Below, in pieces: positions 16,202 through 24,892 of a stretch of 64,000 bases of DNA (position 1 is the stretch's first letter; the number at the start of each line of letters is the position of its first letter). The notes under the pieces were generated by a model. It was given only the letters and a program-made list of their open reading frames with translations, searched no databases and was not told the DNA's origin. The translations under genes and the position numbers were made by a program. This DNA is from Piscinibacter sp. (GTDB lineage Bacteria > Pseudomonadota > Gammaproteobacteria > Burkholderiales > Burkholderiaceae_C). Where the stretch lies: contig JAHBZL010000011.1 of assembly GCA_019635485.1 (NCBI GenBank), positions 56,988 through 120,987 of the forward strand, given 5' to 3'.

Positions 16202-17331
16202 GCGGCGGCGAGCCGGCGCGATGCGGCTGGCTCGCGGAATACCAGCGGATGTTCGACCGGGGCCGTGGCGACATGCTCGCCGCGCTCGGCGCGTTCGACC
16301 GCTTCCTGCACGCGCGCGTGGTGCGGGCTCTTGCGGCACACCGGGTCGGCCGCGGCCGGGTCATGCGCGATCAGCCAGGCCTGGCAGCGGCAGCCGCCGA
16401 GGTCCTCTTCCTTGTGCTCGCAGCTCGCGCAGGGCTCCTTCATCCAGCCCGTGCCGCGGTAGCGGTTGAAGCCCTCGGACTCGAGCCAGATCTCGCGCAG
16501 CCCGGCCGAGCGCACGTTCGGGAAGCTCAGCCCCGGCAGCATCTTCGCGGTGTGGCAGGGCAGCGCGGTGCCGTCGGGCGTGACGGTCAGGAACATGCTG
16601 CCCCAGCCGTTGACGCACTTCTTCGCGCGGCCCTCGTGATAGTCCGGTGCGACGAAGAAGAGGCGCATGCGCTCGCCCAGCTTGCGCCGCCAGTCGTCGG
16701 TCACCGCCTCCGCGCGCACGAGCTGCTCGCGCGTGGGGAGCAGCTGGTCGCGGTTCAGGAAGGCCCACGAGTAGTACTGGGTGTTCGCGAGTTCCAGGTA
16801 CTCGGCGCCGAGTTCGGCAGCCATGCCGATGATGCGGTCGATGTGGTCGATGTTGAGCCGGTGGATGACGACGTTCATCACCATCGGCCAGCCTTGCGCC
16901 TTGATGATCTTCGCCACGCGGTTCTTGAGCTCGAAGGTCCGCGTGTGCGAGAGGAAGTCGTTCATCTCGCGCGTCGAGTCCTGGAACGACAGCTGCACGT
17001 GGTCCAGTCCGGCCGCCTTCAAGGCCGCGGCGCGCTGCTCGGTCAGCCCGACGCCGGAGGTCAGCAGGTTGGTGTAGTAGCCGAGGCGGCGCGCCTCGGC
17101 CACGATCACCTCGAGGTCGTCGCGCAGCAGCGGCTCGCCGCCGGACAGGCCGCACTGCACGGCACCGAGTTCGCGCCCCTCGCGCAGCACGCGCAGCCAG
17201 TCATCCGTCGACAGCTCCTCGGGCTGCGCCGCGAAGTCCAGCGGGTTGTAGCAGAACACGCAGTGCAGCGGGCACCGGTACGTGAGCTCGGCGAGCAACC
17301 ACAGCGGTGGCCCGATCGTCGCGCCGGTCAT
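16189..17331 (-). CDS. pqqE: PqqE, radical SAM PqqA cross-linking enzyme
   Basis: The 380-residue cytoplasmic enzyme links a glutamate and a tyrosine of PqqA, the first step of PQQ synthesis. It has the radical-SAM motif CPLHCVFC (Cys20, Cys24, Cys27), the SGGEPLLR motif, and a C-terminal SPASM region with cysteines for auxiliary iron-sulfur clusters (CVNGWG, PCHT, EPCASCEHKEEDLGGC). It starts four bases after pqqD and is the last gene of pqqABCDE. Confidence 0.97.
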   Translation of the reverse strand: MTGATIGPPLWLLAELTYRCPLHCVFCYNPLDFAAQPEELSTDDWLRVLREGRELGAVQCGLSGGEPLLRDDLEVIVAEARRLGYYTNLLTSGVGLTEQRAAALKAAGLDHVQLSFQDSTREMNDFLSHTRTFELKNRVAKIIKAQGWPMVMNVVIHRLNIDHIDRIIGMAAELGAEYLELANTQYYSWAFLNRDQLLPTREQLVRAEAVTDDWRRKLGERMRLFFVAPDYHEGRAKKCVNGWGSMFLTVTPDGTALPCHTAKMLPGLSFPNVRSAGLREIWLESEGFNRYRGTGWMKEPCASCEHKEEDLGGCRCQAWLIAHDPAAADPVCRKSPHHARVQEAVERAERGEHVATAPVEHPLVFREPAASRRLAAAQSD

Positions 17332-17335
17332 CGCC

Positions 17336-17605
17336 TCAATCCCAGACCAGCCAGCGCTGGCGGCCGGCCATCTCGACGAAGGCGTGCACGTCGCCTTCCA
17401 GTCCCGCTGCGCCGAAGGCCGACTCGAGCGCGCTGACGATGCCCGCCAGGTTGGCCTGCCCGTCGCAGCGTTTCATGATCTCCCCGGCGCTGCCGTTGAG
17501 CTTGACCATGCCCTCGGGATAGAGCAGCACGTAGGCTTCCTGGGCGGCTTCCCACTGCAGGCGCAGACCGGGAGCGACGCGCGGGCGGATGGCGGCGTCG
17601 ATCAT
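17336..17605 (-). CDS. pqqD: PqqD, PqqA-binding chaperone
   Basis: The 89-residue protein binds the PqqA peptide and presents it to PqqE. Family features include IRPRVAPGLRLQWE at the N-terminus, LLYPEGMVKLNGSAGEIM in the core and a helical C-terminus. It lies in order between pqqC and pqqE with four- and 28-base gaps. Length is normal. Confidence 0.95.
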   Translation of the reverse strand: MIDAAIRPRVAPGLRLQWEAAQEAYVLLYPEGMVKLNGSAGEIMKRCDGQANLAGIVSALESAFGAAGLEGDVHAFVEMAGRQRWLVWD

Positions 17606-17633
17606 GACCGCCCCTCGGCGAACGAGTGCGTTC

Positions 17634-18338
17634 TCACGGGTTCACCCCGTACTTCAGCGCCATCGCGTCGTTCATCGCCCAGAGGATGTCGAGCTTGAAC
17701 TGCAGCACTTCGAGCGCGCGCTCCTGCAGCGGCCGCGTCGTGAAGTGGTCCAGCGTGATCGCCAGGCCCTGCTCGACATCGCGCCGCGCCTGGCTGACGC
17801 GGTTGCGGAAGTAGGCCAGCCCGTCGGGCTCGATCCAGCGGTAGTGCTCGGGCCAGGTCGCCAGGCGCTGCTTGTGGATCTCCGGCGCGAACAGCTCGGT
17901 CAGCGACGAGCACACCGCCTCCTGCCACGGCGCGCGGCGCGCGAAGTTGACGTAGGCATCGACCGCGAAGCGCAGCGCGGGGATCACGTGGCGCTGGTCC
18001 TCGACCTCCGCGCGGGAGAGGCCGACCGCCTCGGCCAAGCGCAGCCAAGCCTCGATGCCGCCCGGATCCTTCACGCCGCCGATCTCGAAGCCGTCGTGGT
18101 CGAGGATGCGCTGCACCCAGCCGCGGCGCACCTCGCGGTCCGGGCAGTTGGACAGCACCGCCGCATCCTTCACCGGGATCGCGATCTGGTAGTAGAAGCG
18201 GTTCGCCACCCAGCCGCGCACCTGCTCCGGCGTGGCCTTGCCGGAGTTCAGCATCACGTTGAACGGGTGGTGGATGTGGTAGCTGCGGCCGCGCTCGCGC
18301 AGCTTGGCCTCGAATTCGTCGCGGGTCCAGGGCGTCAT
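17634..18338 (-). CDS. pqqC: PqqC, pyrroloquinoline-quinone synthase
   Basis: The 234-residue cofactor-free oxidase performs the final ring closure and eight-electron oxidation to PQQ. It belongs to the haem-oxygenase-like fold; conserved parts include RYYHHPF-type [24 protein letters not shown] and [11 protein letters not shown]. It starts four bases downstream of pqqB. Confidence 0.97.
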   Translation of the reverse strand: MTPWTRDEFEAKLRERGRSYHIHHPFNVMLNSGKATPEQVRGWVANRFYYQIAIPVKDAAVLSNCPDREVRRGWVQRILDHDGFEIGGVKDPGGIEAWLRLAEAVGLSRAEVEDQRHVIPALRFAVDAYVNFARRAPWQEAVCSSLTELFAPEIHKQRLATWPEHYRWIEPDGLAYFRNRVSQARRDVEQGLAITLDHFTTRPLQERALEVLQFKLDILWAMNDAMALKYGVNP

Positions 18339-18342
18339 GGGC

Positions 18343-19263
18343 TCAGATCGTGATCGTCATGCCGTCCTCGCAGACCTCGATGCGGTGGCGCGCCAGTTGG
18401 GCGCGCTCCGCCGAGTCCTCGTCGAGGATGGGGTTGGTGTTGTTGACGTGGATGAGCAGGCGCCGCGTGCGCGCCGGCAAGCGATCCAGCCATTCGATCA
18501 TGCCGCCCGTGCCGGACTGCGGCAGGTGGCCGATGTCGCGCGCGGTCTTCTTCGACAGGCCGAGCCGGATCATCTCGTCGTCGGTCCAGAACGTGCCGTC
18601 GACCAGCACCGCATCGGCGCCGGCCATCAGGTCGAACAGGGCCGGCATGATCCCGCCGAGACCCGGCGCGTAGAACGCGCTGCGGCCGCTCGCCCGGTCG
18701 GCGATCAGCACGCCGATGTTGTCGCCCGGCACGGGCGCGTCGCGGTGCGGCGAGTACGGGGCGGCCTTGCTGTCCAGCGCGACGGCGCGCAGCGTCAGAC
18801 CGTCCGCGCCGCTCACTTCGAACGGCGTGCCGTCGGGCACGATGCGCTCGCGCCGCACGCCGCAGTAGTGGCCGAGCACCCGCAGCACCGGATTGCCCTG
18901 GCTCAGGTCCTGCTCGACCGGATCGGTGCACCACAGCGGCAGCGGCGAACCGCGTTCGCGCAGCATGAACAGCCCGGTGGCATGGTCGACCTGGCCGTCC
19001 ATCAGCACCACGCCGGCGATCGCCGTGTCGCGCACGGCGCGCGCCGGCTGCAACGCCGGGTTGGAACGGATCTGTTCGAGGATGTCCGGCGAGGCGTTGA
19101 AGAGCACGCCGTCGACGGCCGCATCACCGCGCACGAAGATCGAGGACTGCGTGCGCGACCTCGCGCGCACCGCACCGCTGCGCACGCCGGCGCAGTTGCG
19201 GCAGTTGCAGTTCCACTGCGGGAAGCCGCCGCCGGCGGCCGAGCCGAGCACCGTGATTCGCAT
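18343..19263 (-). CDS. pqqB: PqqB, metallo-beta-lactamase-fold PQQ biosynthesis protein
   Basis: The 306-residue protein has the typical start [16 protein letters not shown] and the metallo-beta-lactamase-like motif [12 protein letters not shown]. It carries CxCxxC cysteines (NCNCRNC). PqqB is proposed to hydroxylate the cross-linked Glu-Tyr intermediate. It lies 57 bases after pqqA in the operon. Confidence 0.96.
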   Translation of the reverse strand: MRITVLGSAAGGGFPQWNCNCRNCAGVRSGAVRARSRTQSSIFVRGDAAVDGVLFNASPDILEQIRSNPALQPARAVRDTAIAGVVLMDGQVDHATGLFMLRERGSPLPLWCTDPVEQDLSQGNPVLRVLGHYCGVRRERIVPDGTPFEVSGADGLTLRAVALDSKAAPYSPHRDAPVPGDNIGVLIADRASGRSAFYAPGLGGIMPALFDLMAGADAVLVDGTFWTDDEMIRLGLSKKTARDIGHLPQSGTGGMIEWLDRLPARTRRLLIHVNNTNPILDEDSAERAQLARHRIEVCEDGMTITI

Positions 19264-19320
19264 GGTTCAGACGCCGGAGCCGCCGCGCGGTGCGAGACCG
19301 GCGGCGGCATCGCTTCCGCC

Positions 19321-19395
19321 TCAGCGGGCGGCGACGTACATCGTGATTTCGAAGCCGAAGCGGAAGTCGGTGGCGGTCGGGGTTTGCCAGGTCAT
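19321..19395 (-). CDS. pqqA: PqqA, PQQ precursor peptide
   Basis: This 24-codon gene encodes the ribosomal peptide from which PQQ is cut. The cross-linked residues are Glu16 and Tyr20, in the conserved FEITMY segment. An AAGGAG ribosome site lies seven bases before the ATG. It is first in the operon and separated from pqqB by 57 bases. Confidence 0.95.
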   Translation of the reverse strand: MTWQTPTATDFRFGFEITMYVAAR

Positions 19396-19433
19396 GGAGC
19401 GTCTCCTTGGGGTCACACGCGGCGCCGGACGGT

Positions 19434-19463
19434 CGCCACGGGGATGTTCGTCATCCCGTGGCG
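19434..19463. promoter_or_regulatory. Hairpin or operator upstream of pqqA
   Basis: CGCCACGGGGATG (19434-19446) and CATCCCGTGGCG (19452-19463) form a 12-pair stem with one bulged G and a five-base loop, 39 bases before the pqqA start codon. No T run follows on either strand, so a regulator site or an mRNA leader hairpin is likelier than a terminator. Confidence 0.5.
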
Positions 19464-19504
19464 CATCGTCACGCCACGGCCGCGCCGGCAACAGGCCCCG
19501 GACC

Positions 19505-19542
19505 ATGATTCGCGCCTCATGATTTTCATGATTCGAGGCGCG
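19505..19542. promoter_or_regulatory. ATGATT-rich inverted repeat between pqqA and the divergent hydrolase gene
   Basis: The word ATGATT occurs three times (19505, 19519, 19528) and TCATGA twice. The cluster lies mostly inside an eight-base inverted repeat CGCGCCTC (19511-19518) / GAGGCGCG (19535-19542). It is AT-rich against a very GC-rich background and sits where divergent promoters should be. Confidence 0.45.
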
Positions 19543-19567
19543 GGGGCAGCCGATACCATCGGGTGCC

Positions 19568-20473
19568 ATGCCCGTGCCGCCGACCTTGTACGACGACCCG
19601 CCGCTGCTGGAGCGGCATGCGCTGCCGGTCGGCGACGGCCATGTGCTCGACGTGCAGGTGCGCGGCCGGCCCGACGGCATCGCGGCGCTGGTGCTGCATG
19701 GCGGCCCGGGCAGCGGCTGCTCGCCGCTGCTGCGGCGCTTCTTCGATGCGCGCCGCTACCGCGTGATCAGTGTCGACCAGCGCGGCGCCGGCGCCAGCAC
19801 GCCGCGCGGCGCTGTGGCGCACAACAACACCGGGACGCTGCTGGCGGATCTGCGCCGGCTGCGCGAAGCGCTCGGCATCGAGCGATGGCTGGTGGTCGGC
19901 GGGTCGTGGGGTGCGACCCTGGCGATCGCGCACGCGGCCGACGCACCGCACGCGGTGGCCGGCCTGCTGCTGCGCGCCGTGTTCCTGGCTCGGCGCGAGG
20001 ACATCGACGCCTTCGCCGCAGCCGCCGACCTGGACCTGGCCGCGCTCACCGACGCGCTGCACGGCATGGACGCCGAGGCCGCGCGCCGCGCCGCGCGTCG
20101 CTGGTGGCAGGCGGAACAGATGCTCGCCGGGTCCGCGGTTCCCACCCCCGCCGAGTCCCCGGACCTGGATGCGCTGGTGGACCGCTACCGCGTGCAGAGC
20201 CACTACCTGCGCCACGACTGTTTCCTGAGCGCCCCGCCGCTGCTCGAACGCTGCGCGACGCTGGCGCCGGTGCCGACGCTGCTGCTGCACGGCACGGCCG
20301 ACCGCGTCTGCCCGCCGGCCGGTGCACGGGCCCTGCAAGAACGCCTGCCGCACGCCGCGCTGCGCTGGATCGATGGCGCCGGGCACGATCCGACCCACCC
20401 CGCGATGGCGGCCGCGATGGTCGAGGCCCTGGACCGCTATGCCGAGGCCGGGCGTTTCGGGGATGCCGCATGA
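19568..20473 (+). CDS. Alpha/beta hydrolase, proline iminopeptidase-like
   Basis: The 301-residue cytoplasmic protein has the S33 peptidase layout: oxyanion motif HGGPGSG, nucleophile elbow GGSWGATLA, acid in GTADRVCPP and histidine in GAGHDP. Members remove N-terminal proline or act as general hydrolases. It is divergent from pqqA and overlaps the following kinase gene by four bases. A role in trimming the PqqA-derived product is conceivable, since no pqqF/G protease is visible here, but this is speculation. Confidence 0.85.
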   Translation: MPVPPTLYDDPPLLERHALPVGDGHVLDVQVRGRPDGIAALVLHGGPGSGCSPLLRRFFDARRYRVISVDQRGAGASTPRGAVAHNNTGTLLADLRRLREALGIERWLVVGGSWGATLAIAHAADAPHAVAGLLLRAVFLARREDIDAFAAAADLDLAALTDALHGMDAEAARRAARRWWQAEQMLAGSAVPTPAESPDLDALVDRYRVQSHYLRHDCFLSAPPLLERCATLAPVPTLLLHGTADRVCPPAGARALQERLPHAALRWIDGAGHDPTHPAMAAAMVEALDRYAEAGRFGDAA

Positions 20474-21834
20474 CGCTGCGGCTGAAGATCAACCTGATCG
20501 TCGGTGCGTTGACCGTGTTGTTCACGCTCGCCGTCGTGGCACTGCAGCTGCGCAGCATGCGCGATTCGGTGCAGGAGGAGGTGGTGGCGGCCAACCGTGT
20601 CGCCGCGCAGCTGCTCAACCGCACGGCCTGGCGCTACGCCGCGCAGGGCACGCCGGCGATGCTGGCGTTCCTGCAGGGGGTCGGCCGCGTCCGCTCGAAC
20701 GACATCACCCTCTTCGACGCGCAGGGCCAGGAGCTGTACCGCTCGCCGCCGTCGCCCTACAAGGCGGGGCGCGATGCGCCGCCCTGGTTCGAGGCGCTGA
20801 TCGCGCCCTCGCCCTCCGTGCAATCGATCGAGTTCCCGGACGGCAAGCTGGAGGTGCGCTCGAACGCCTCGCGCGCTGCGGTCGACGCCTGGGACTACCT
20901 GTTCTGGCTGGTCAGCGGCGCGCTGCTGATGCTGGTGGTGGTGAACGCCGCGGTGTTCTGGCTCGTCGGTCGCACCGTGCGCCCGTTCGGCCAGATCGTC
21001 GGCGCCCTCAACGAACTGCAGGCGGGCCGCTTCGACGCCGCCCTGCCGCCGCTGCCCGGGCGCGAGGCCGGCGCGATCGGCGCCGCGTTCAACCGCATGG
21101 TCGGCGAACTGCGGGGCCACATCGAGACCGAGCGCCGCGCGGCCCGTGCCGAGGCGCAGCTGCACGACAGCCGCGAGCTGACGCGCTGGATCGACCAGCA
21201 TGTCGAGCAGGAGCGGCGCATGATCGCGCGCGAGCTGCACGACGAACTGGGCCAGTCGGTGACCGCGATGCGCAGCATGGCGCTCTCGATCGCGCAGCGC
21301 GCCGCGCGCGACCCGGCCGTGGAGCAGGCCGCGCGCGTGATCGCCGAGGAGTCCTCGCGCCTGTACGACGCGATGCACGGCATCATCCCGCGGCTGACGC
21401 CGCTGGTGCTGGACAACTTCGGGCTCGCCGAGGCGCTCGACGAACTGGTCGAGCGCACGCGACGCAGCCAGCCCGGGGTGACGATCGAGACGCGGCTCGT
21501 GTTGCCCGAAACGCCGCTGCCGCCGGAGGTGGCGCTGACGCTGTACCGGGCTGTGCAGGAGGGCATCACCAATGCGCTGCGGCACGGCCAGGCGCGGCGG
21601 CTGCAGCTGGAGCTGCACGTGGGACCCGGCGACGTGCGCCTCGAGCTGCGGGACGACGGCAGCGGGTTGCCGGCCGAGGGCTGGCAACGCCCGGGCCACT
21701 ATGGCCTGCGCTGGCTGGCCGAGCGGGTCGAGACCCTGCATGGCGAGCTGCGCATCGAACCGGCCGCTCCGCGCGGCGTGCGCCTGGGCGTGCGCGTGCC
21801 ATTGCCCGCAGCCGCCGCCGTGGAGAGCCGATGA
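20470..21834 (+). CDS. NarX/UhpB-type sensor histidine kinase
   Basis: The 454-residue membrane kinase has an N-terminal transmembrane helix, a periplasmic sensor of about 120 residues, a second helix (residues about 140-165), a HAMP linker, the HisKA_3 motif with phospho-acceptor His in ARELHDELGQS, and an HATPase_c domain (N-box GITNALRHGQA, G-box DDGSGL). It overlaps both neighbours by four bases and pairs with the NarL-type regulator downstream. Proximity to pqq suggests control of PQQ or methanol-oxidation genes; the signal is unknown. Confidence 0.93.
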   Translation: MTLRLKINLIVGALTVLFTLAVVALQLRSMRDSVQEEVVAANRVAAQLLNRTAWRYAAQGTPAMLAFLQGVGRVRSNDITLFDAQGQELYRSPPSPYKAGRDAPPWFEALIAPSPSVQSIEFPDGKLEVRSNASRAAVDAWDYLFWLVSGALLMLVVVNAAVFWLVGRTVRPFGQIVGALNELQAGRFDAALPPLPGREAGAIGAAFNRMVGELRGHIETERRAARAEAQLHDSRELTRWIDQHVEQERRMIARELHDELGQSVTAMRSMALSIAQRAARDPAVEQAARVIAEESSRLYDAMHGIIPRLTPLVLDNFGLAEALDELVERTRRSQPGVTIETRLVLPETPLPPEVALTLYRAVQEGITNALRHGQARRLQLELHVGPGDVRLELRDDGSGLPAEGWQRPGHYGLRWLAERVETLHGELRIEPAAPRGVRLGVRVPLPAAAAVESR

Positions 21835-22463
21835 CGACCCGCGTGATGCTCGTCGACGACCATGCGCTGGTGCGCATGGGGTTCCGCATGCTGCTGGCCG
21901 ATGCCGCCGTCGAGGTGGTCGCCGAGCTCGACAGCGGCGAACAGGCCTGCGCCGAATACGCGCGGGTGAAGCCCGACGTCGTCGTGATGGACATCTCGAT
22001 GCCCGGCATGGGCGGGCTGGAAGCGGTGCGGCGCCTCCTCGCGCAGGACCCGAAGGCACGCATCCTGGTGCTCTCGGCCCACGAGGACAACGCGCACCCG
22101 CGCCGCGTGCTGCGTGCCGGCGCGCTGGGCTACCTGACCAAGCGCAGTGCGCCGGAGGCACTGATCAGCGCGGTCGGCGCCGTGGCGGCCGGCGAGGCCT
22201 ATGTCGACGCGCAGACCGCCCGGGCGCTGGCGATGGCCCAGGTCAAGGGCGAAACGAGCCCGGCGGAGGCCCTGTCGGAACGCGAGTTCTCGGTCTTCAT
22301 CCAGCTCGCGCGCGGGCAGAGCGTCGCCCAGATCGCCGAGAACCTGAAGCTCTCGCCCAGCACCGTCGGCACACACCTGTACCACGTCAAGCAGAAGCTG
22401 GGCGCCGGCAACCAGTCCGAGCTGACGCTGATCGCCCTGCAATGGGGGCTGATCCAGATTTGA
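21831..22463 (+). CDS. NarL/LuxR-type response regulator
   Basis: The 210-residue regulator has a receiver domain (acidic pocket VDDH, phospho-acceptor Asp in VVVMDISMPG, switch and Lys in GYLTKRSAPEA) and a LuxR-type helix-turn-helix (LSEREFSVFIQLARGQSVAQIAENL). It is coupled by ATGA to the kinase gene. NarL-family regulators of this kind control PQQ alcohol dehydrogenases in pseudomonads, which supports but does not prove a similar role here. Confidence 0.94.
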   Translation: MTTRVMLVDDHALVRMGFRMLLADAAVEVVAELDSGEQACAEYARVKPDVVVMDISMPGMGGLEAVRRLLAQDPKARILVLSAHEDNAHPRRVLRAGALGYLTKRSAPEALISAVGAVAAGEAYVDAQTARALAMAQVKGETSPAEALSEREFSVFIQLARGQSVAQIAENLKLSPSTVGTHLYHVKQKLGAGNQSELTLIALQWGLIQI

Positions 22464-22480
22464 CCCCGAAACACCCCGCA

Positions 22481-22500
22481 ATTCAGGGTTAACCCCTAAT
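22481..22500. promoter_or_regulatory. Palindrome just upstream of the sigma-54-type promoter
   Basis: The 20-base stretch is centred on the perfect ten-base palindrome GGGTTAACCC (22486-22495), with outer ATT...AAT also matching. It abuts the -24 element of the promoter at 22502. It could be an activator or repressor site. Confidence 0.45.
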
Positions 22501-22501
22501 C

Positions 22502-22517
22502 TGGCACGCCCGTTGCG
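22502..22517 (+). promoter_or_regulatory. Sigma-54 (RpoN) promoter for the M48 peptidase gene
   Basis: TGGCACGCCCGTTGCG matches the RpoN consensus TGGCACG-N4-TTGC, with GG (22503-22504) and GC (22515-22516) exactly ten bases apart. It lies 53 bases before the peptidase ATG. A sigma-54 activator is encoded at 39434-41467. Confidence 0.75.
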
Positions 22518-22570
22518 TTGCACCCCTGCCAAGATGCCTCGGCCCCCGAGGTGCCCCAGCGAGGTGCGAA

Positions 22571-23203
22571 ATGCGTTGGCTGCAACTGACATTTCTGGTC
22601 TTGGCCCTGGCCCCCTCGGCACGCGCCGAGGACATCGTCGACGTTTTGCGTCGCTCCCAGCAGGCGCGGCTGGAGGCCCTGCCCGGCGCGGATCCGACCA
22701 GTCCGCGCGCCGCATTGCTGCAGCGCAGCTTCGCCACGCTGCTGCAGGCCCAGCCCGGGCTGCCGCCGGTCGACCTGCGCGTGATCACCGGCCCGGTGAT
22801 CGCCGAAACGGTGCATGGCCACATCGTGCTGGCCAACGAACGACTGGCCGACCTGCCCGAGGGCGAGCGGCTGTTCGTGCTGGCCCACGAACTCGGCCAC
22901 GTGGCCCAGCAGCACTGGCTGCAGATGGCGATGGTCTACCAGAAGTGGGTGCCCGGCGAAGTCACGCCCGAGCAGACCGACGCCGTCGCCGGCCGGCTCG
23001 GCCGTGACGCCTCGCAGCTGGCGCATCGCCAGGAATTCGAGGCCGATGCCTTCGCACTGCGCCTGCTGCGCCGCGTGGGTCACGACCCGGCGGTCGCGGT
23101 GGACGCCTTCATGCACCTGGGCATGACGCAGGACACCGCCACCCACCCCGGCACGCGCAAGCGGGTCGCGCTGGTGCGCGCGACGCTGGCCGGGGCCGAA
23201 TGA
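22571..23203 (+). CDS. Secreted M48-family zinc metalloprotease
   Basis: The 210-residue protein has a signal peptide (ends SARAED) and the zinc protease motif AHELGHVAQQH with the distal glutamate in EFEADAFAL. It lacks the long TPR domain of BepA and the membrane helices of HtpX, so it is a minimal periplasmic M48 peptidase. It follows the two-component system but has its own sigma-54-type promoter. The substrate is unknown. Confidence 0.9.
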   Translation: MRWLQLTFLVLALAPSARAEDIVDVLRRSQQARLEALPGADPTSPRAALLQRSFATLLQAQPGLPPVDLRVITGPVIAETVHGHIVLANERLADLPEGERLFVLAHELGHVAQQHWLQMAMVYQKWVPGEVTPEQTDAVAGRLGRDASQLAHRQEFEADAFALRLLRRVGHDPAVAVDAFMHLGMTQDTATHPGTRKRVALVRATLAGAE

Positions 23204-23726
23204 CTCGGCCCAGCGCTCCCAACGAGCAAGACTGACGGGCCGCTTCCGGCGCCCGTTGCGGTCTTTCGCGTCCGACCGCTCACTCGACGACAGGAGAAGG
23301 TCGCGCCAGGCGGCCCCTGCCGCGACCGGGCACCGGTTGCGGTCTGCCACGAAGCTCGGTGGTGCTGGCCGAGCCGAGCCCGGGTGGGCGGCGGCGCGCG
23401 TGGAGGGCGCCGAGGAGCGCAGGCCGCGTGGCCCGCGCGCGCCAGCGCGCCACGTGATCTGACTGGTCGCCGACTGTTTGAGCGCAGCGAACGCAGTGAG
23501 CGAAGCGAGTTGGGCGACAGGGCCGCGCGGCCGAGCACCGCAGGGCAGTCGCAGCGAAGCGAAGACCGCCCGGGTCCGCGCGCCGACGCCCGTCCGGGCG
23601 CGGCTCGGCCCGCTCGAACACCCGCAGGAAGCAGAGGTCCAAAGACCGCAACGGGCCGTTAGGCGACTCCGATGCCAGGCAGCCGACAACGAAGCCGCGT
23701 GAGCGGCAAGGTGCCCGTGACTCGGT
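23204..23726. repeat. Repeat-rich noncoding region with terminal inverted repeats
   Basis: This 523-base gap contains no credible gene. The 15-base word CCCGTTGCGGTCTTT occurs at 23252-23266 and again, exactly inverted, at 23641-23655, so the two copies bracket about 400 bases. A degenerate direct copy (CCGGTTGCGGTCTG) is at 23333-23346, and an inverted AAGACCGC is at 23562-23569. A GAGCGAAGCGAG-type purine-rich string lies near 23480-23510. It resembles a REP-like or non-autonomous element. No transposase or target-site duplication was seen. Confidence 0.6.
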
Positions 23727-24836
23727 TCAGGCCGCGACGCGGAACGAGCCCATCGACTCGCCGAGCCGGCCGGACTGTTCGCGCAGCGATTGCGCAGCCG
23801 CGGCCAGCTGCTCGACGAGCGCGGCGTTCTGCTGCGTCACCGTATCGATCTGGCCGATTGCGGCGTTGATCTGGGCGATCCCCTGCCCCTGGGACTGGCC
23901 GGCATCGGCGATCACGCCGATCAGCTGGGACACCTTCTGCACGCTGGAGAGGATCTCCTGCATCTGGCCGCCGGCCTCGTCGACCAGCTTGGAGCCGGCC
24001 TCGACGCGGGCCGACGAGTCGCCAATCAGCGTCTTGATCTCGCGCGCCGCCGTCGAGCTGCGCTGCGCCAGCGCGCGCACCTCGGAGGCCACCACCGCAA
24101 AGCCGCGGCCGTGCTCGCCGGCGCGCGCCGCCTCGACGGCCGCGTTCAGGGCCAGGATGTTGGTCTGGAAGGCGATGCCATCGATCACACCGATGATTTC
24201 GCCGATGCGCGTCGCGCTGTGGTTGATCTCGCCCATGCGGGACACCACCTGCTGCATGGTCTGCGCGCCGCGCTCGGCAACGCGGCTGGACTGCACGACG
24301 ACCTCGCGGGCTTCCTGCGTCGTGCGCGCGGTCTCCTGCACCGAGCCGGCGAGTTGCTGCATCGAACTCGCGGTCTGCTGCAGTGCGCCGGCCTGGCTTT
24401 CGGTGCGCGAGGAGAGGTCGCTGTTGCCGGTGGCGATCTCGGCGGACGCGGTGCCGACGCCGTCGGCCGTCTGGCGCACGTCCAGCACCATGCCGCGCAG
24501 CTTCTTGCGCATTGAATTCAGTTCGTAGCGCAGCCAGGAGATCTCGTCCTTGCCGGGCGACTCGATCTTGGTCTCCAGGTCGCCGCCGGCGATGCGGATG
24601 ACACATTGCACCGTCGGCTCGACGCTCGCCTTGATGCTGCCCGCGACCGCCCAGGCGGCGAACAGGCCGAAGCCGGCCACCAGCGCGGTCGCCACCGCCA
24701 GGCCGCCAGCCATGCCGGCCGTGCCATGCTGCAGGGCCCACACGCCGGTCCCGCCGAGACCCACCGTGGCCACCACCATGCTCGTGAATCCGATCACGAC
24801 CCGTTTCACCAGGCTGACCTTGCGAAGCCATTCCAT
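23727..24836 (-). CDS. Methyl-accepting chemotaxis protein
   Basis: The 369-residue chemoreceptor has two closely spaced transmembrane helices near the N-terminus (about residues 15-65), almost no periplasmic ligand domain, a HAMP-like linker and a full signalling domain. The hairpin tip reads IDGIAFQTNILALNAAVEAARAGE. The short ectodomain implies cytoplasmic, membrane-proximal or partner-based sensing. It has its own FliA-like promoter and stands alone. The C-terminus lacks an NWETF-type tether. Confidence 0.94.
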   Translation of the reverse strand: MEWLRKVSLVKRVVIGFTSMVVATVGLGGTGVWALQHGTAGMAGGLAVATALVAGFGLFAAWAVAGSIKASVEPTVQCVIRIAGGDLETKIESPGKDEISWLRYELNSMRKKLRGMVLDVRQTADGVGTASAEIATGNSDLSSRTESQAGALQQTASSMQQLAGSVQETARTTQEAREVVVQSSRVAERGAQTMQQVVSRMGEINHSATRIGEIIGVIDGIAFQTNILALNAAVEAARAGEHGRGFAVVASEVRALAQRSSTAAREIKTLIGDSSARVEAGSKLVDEAGGQMQEILSSVQKVSQLIGVIADAGQSQGQGIAQINAAIGQIDTVTQQNAALVEQLAAAAQSLREQSGRLGESMGSFRVAA

Positions 24837-24892
24837 GTCACTGTCTCCTCGAGAGCACCCGAGCCCTGCGGCCCGGCACCGTTCCTGGGGGC

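Noticed and set aside
15520-17436. Long plus-strand frame across the dihaem cytochrome and pqqE
   Set aside because: It overlaps two certain genes in other frames and its product has shadow-type composition.
18304-21834. A 1176-codon open frame on the plus strand
   Set aside because: Only its last third (20470-21834) is a real gene, the histidine kinase. The first part runs antisense to pqqB and shows H/R/A-rich composition typical of shadow frames in GC-rich DNA.
23204-23726. Insertion sequence
   Set aside because: The inverted repeats are real, but there is no transposase frame and no visible target duplication, so it is listed only as a repeat region.
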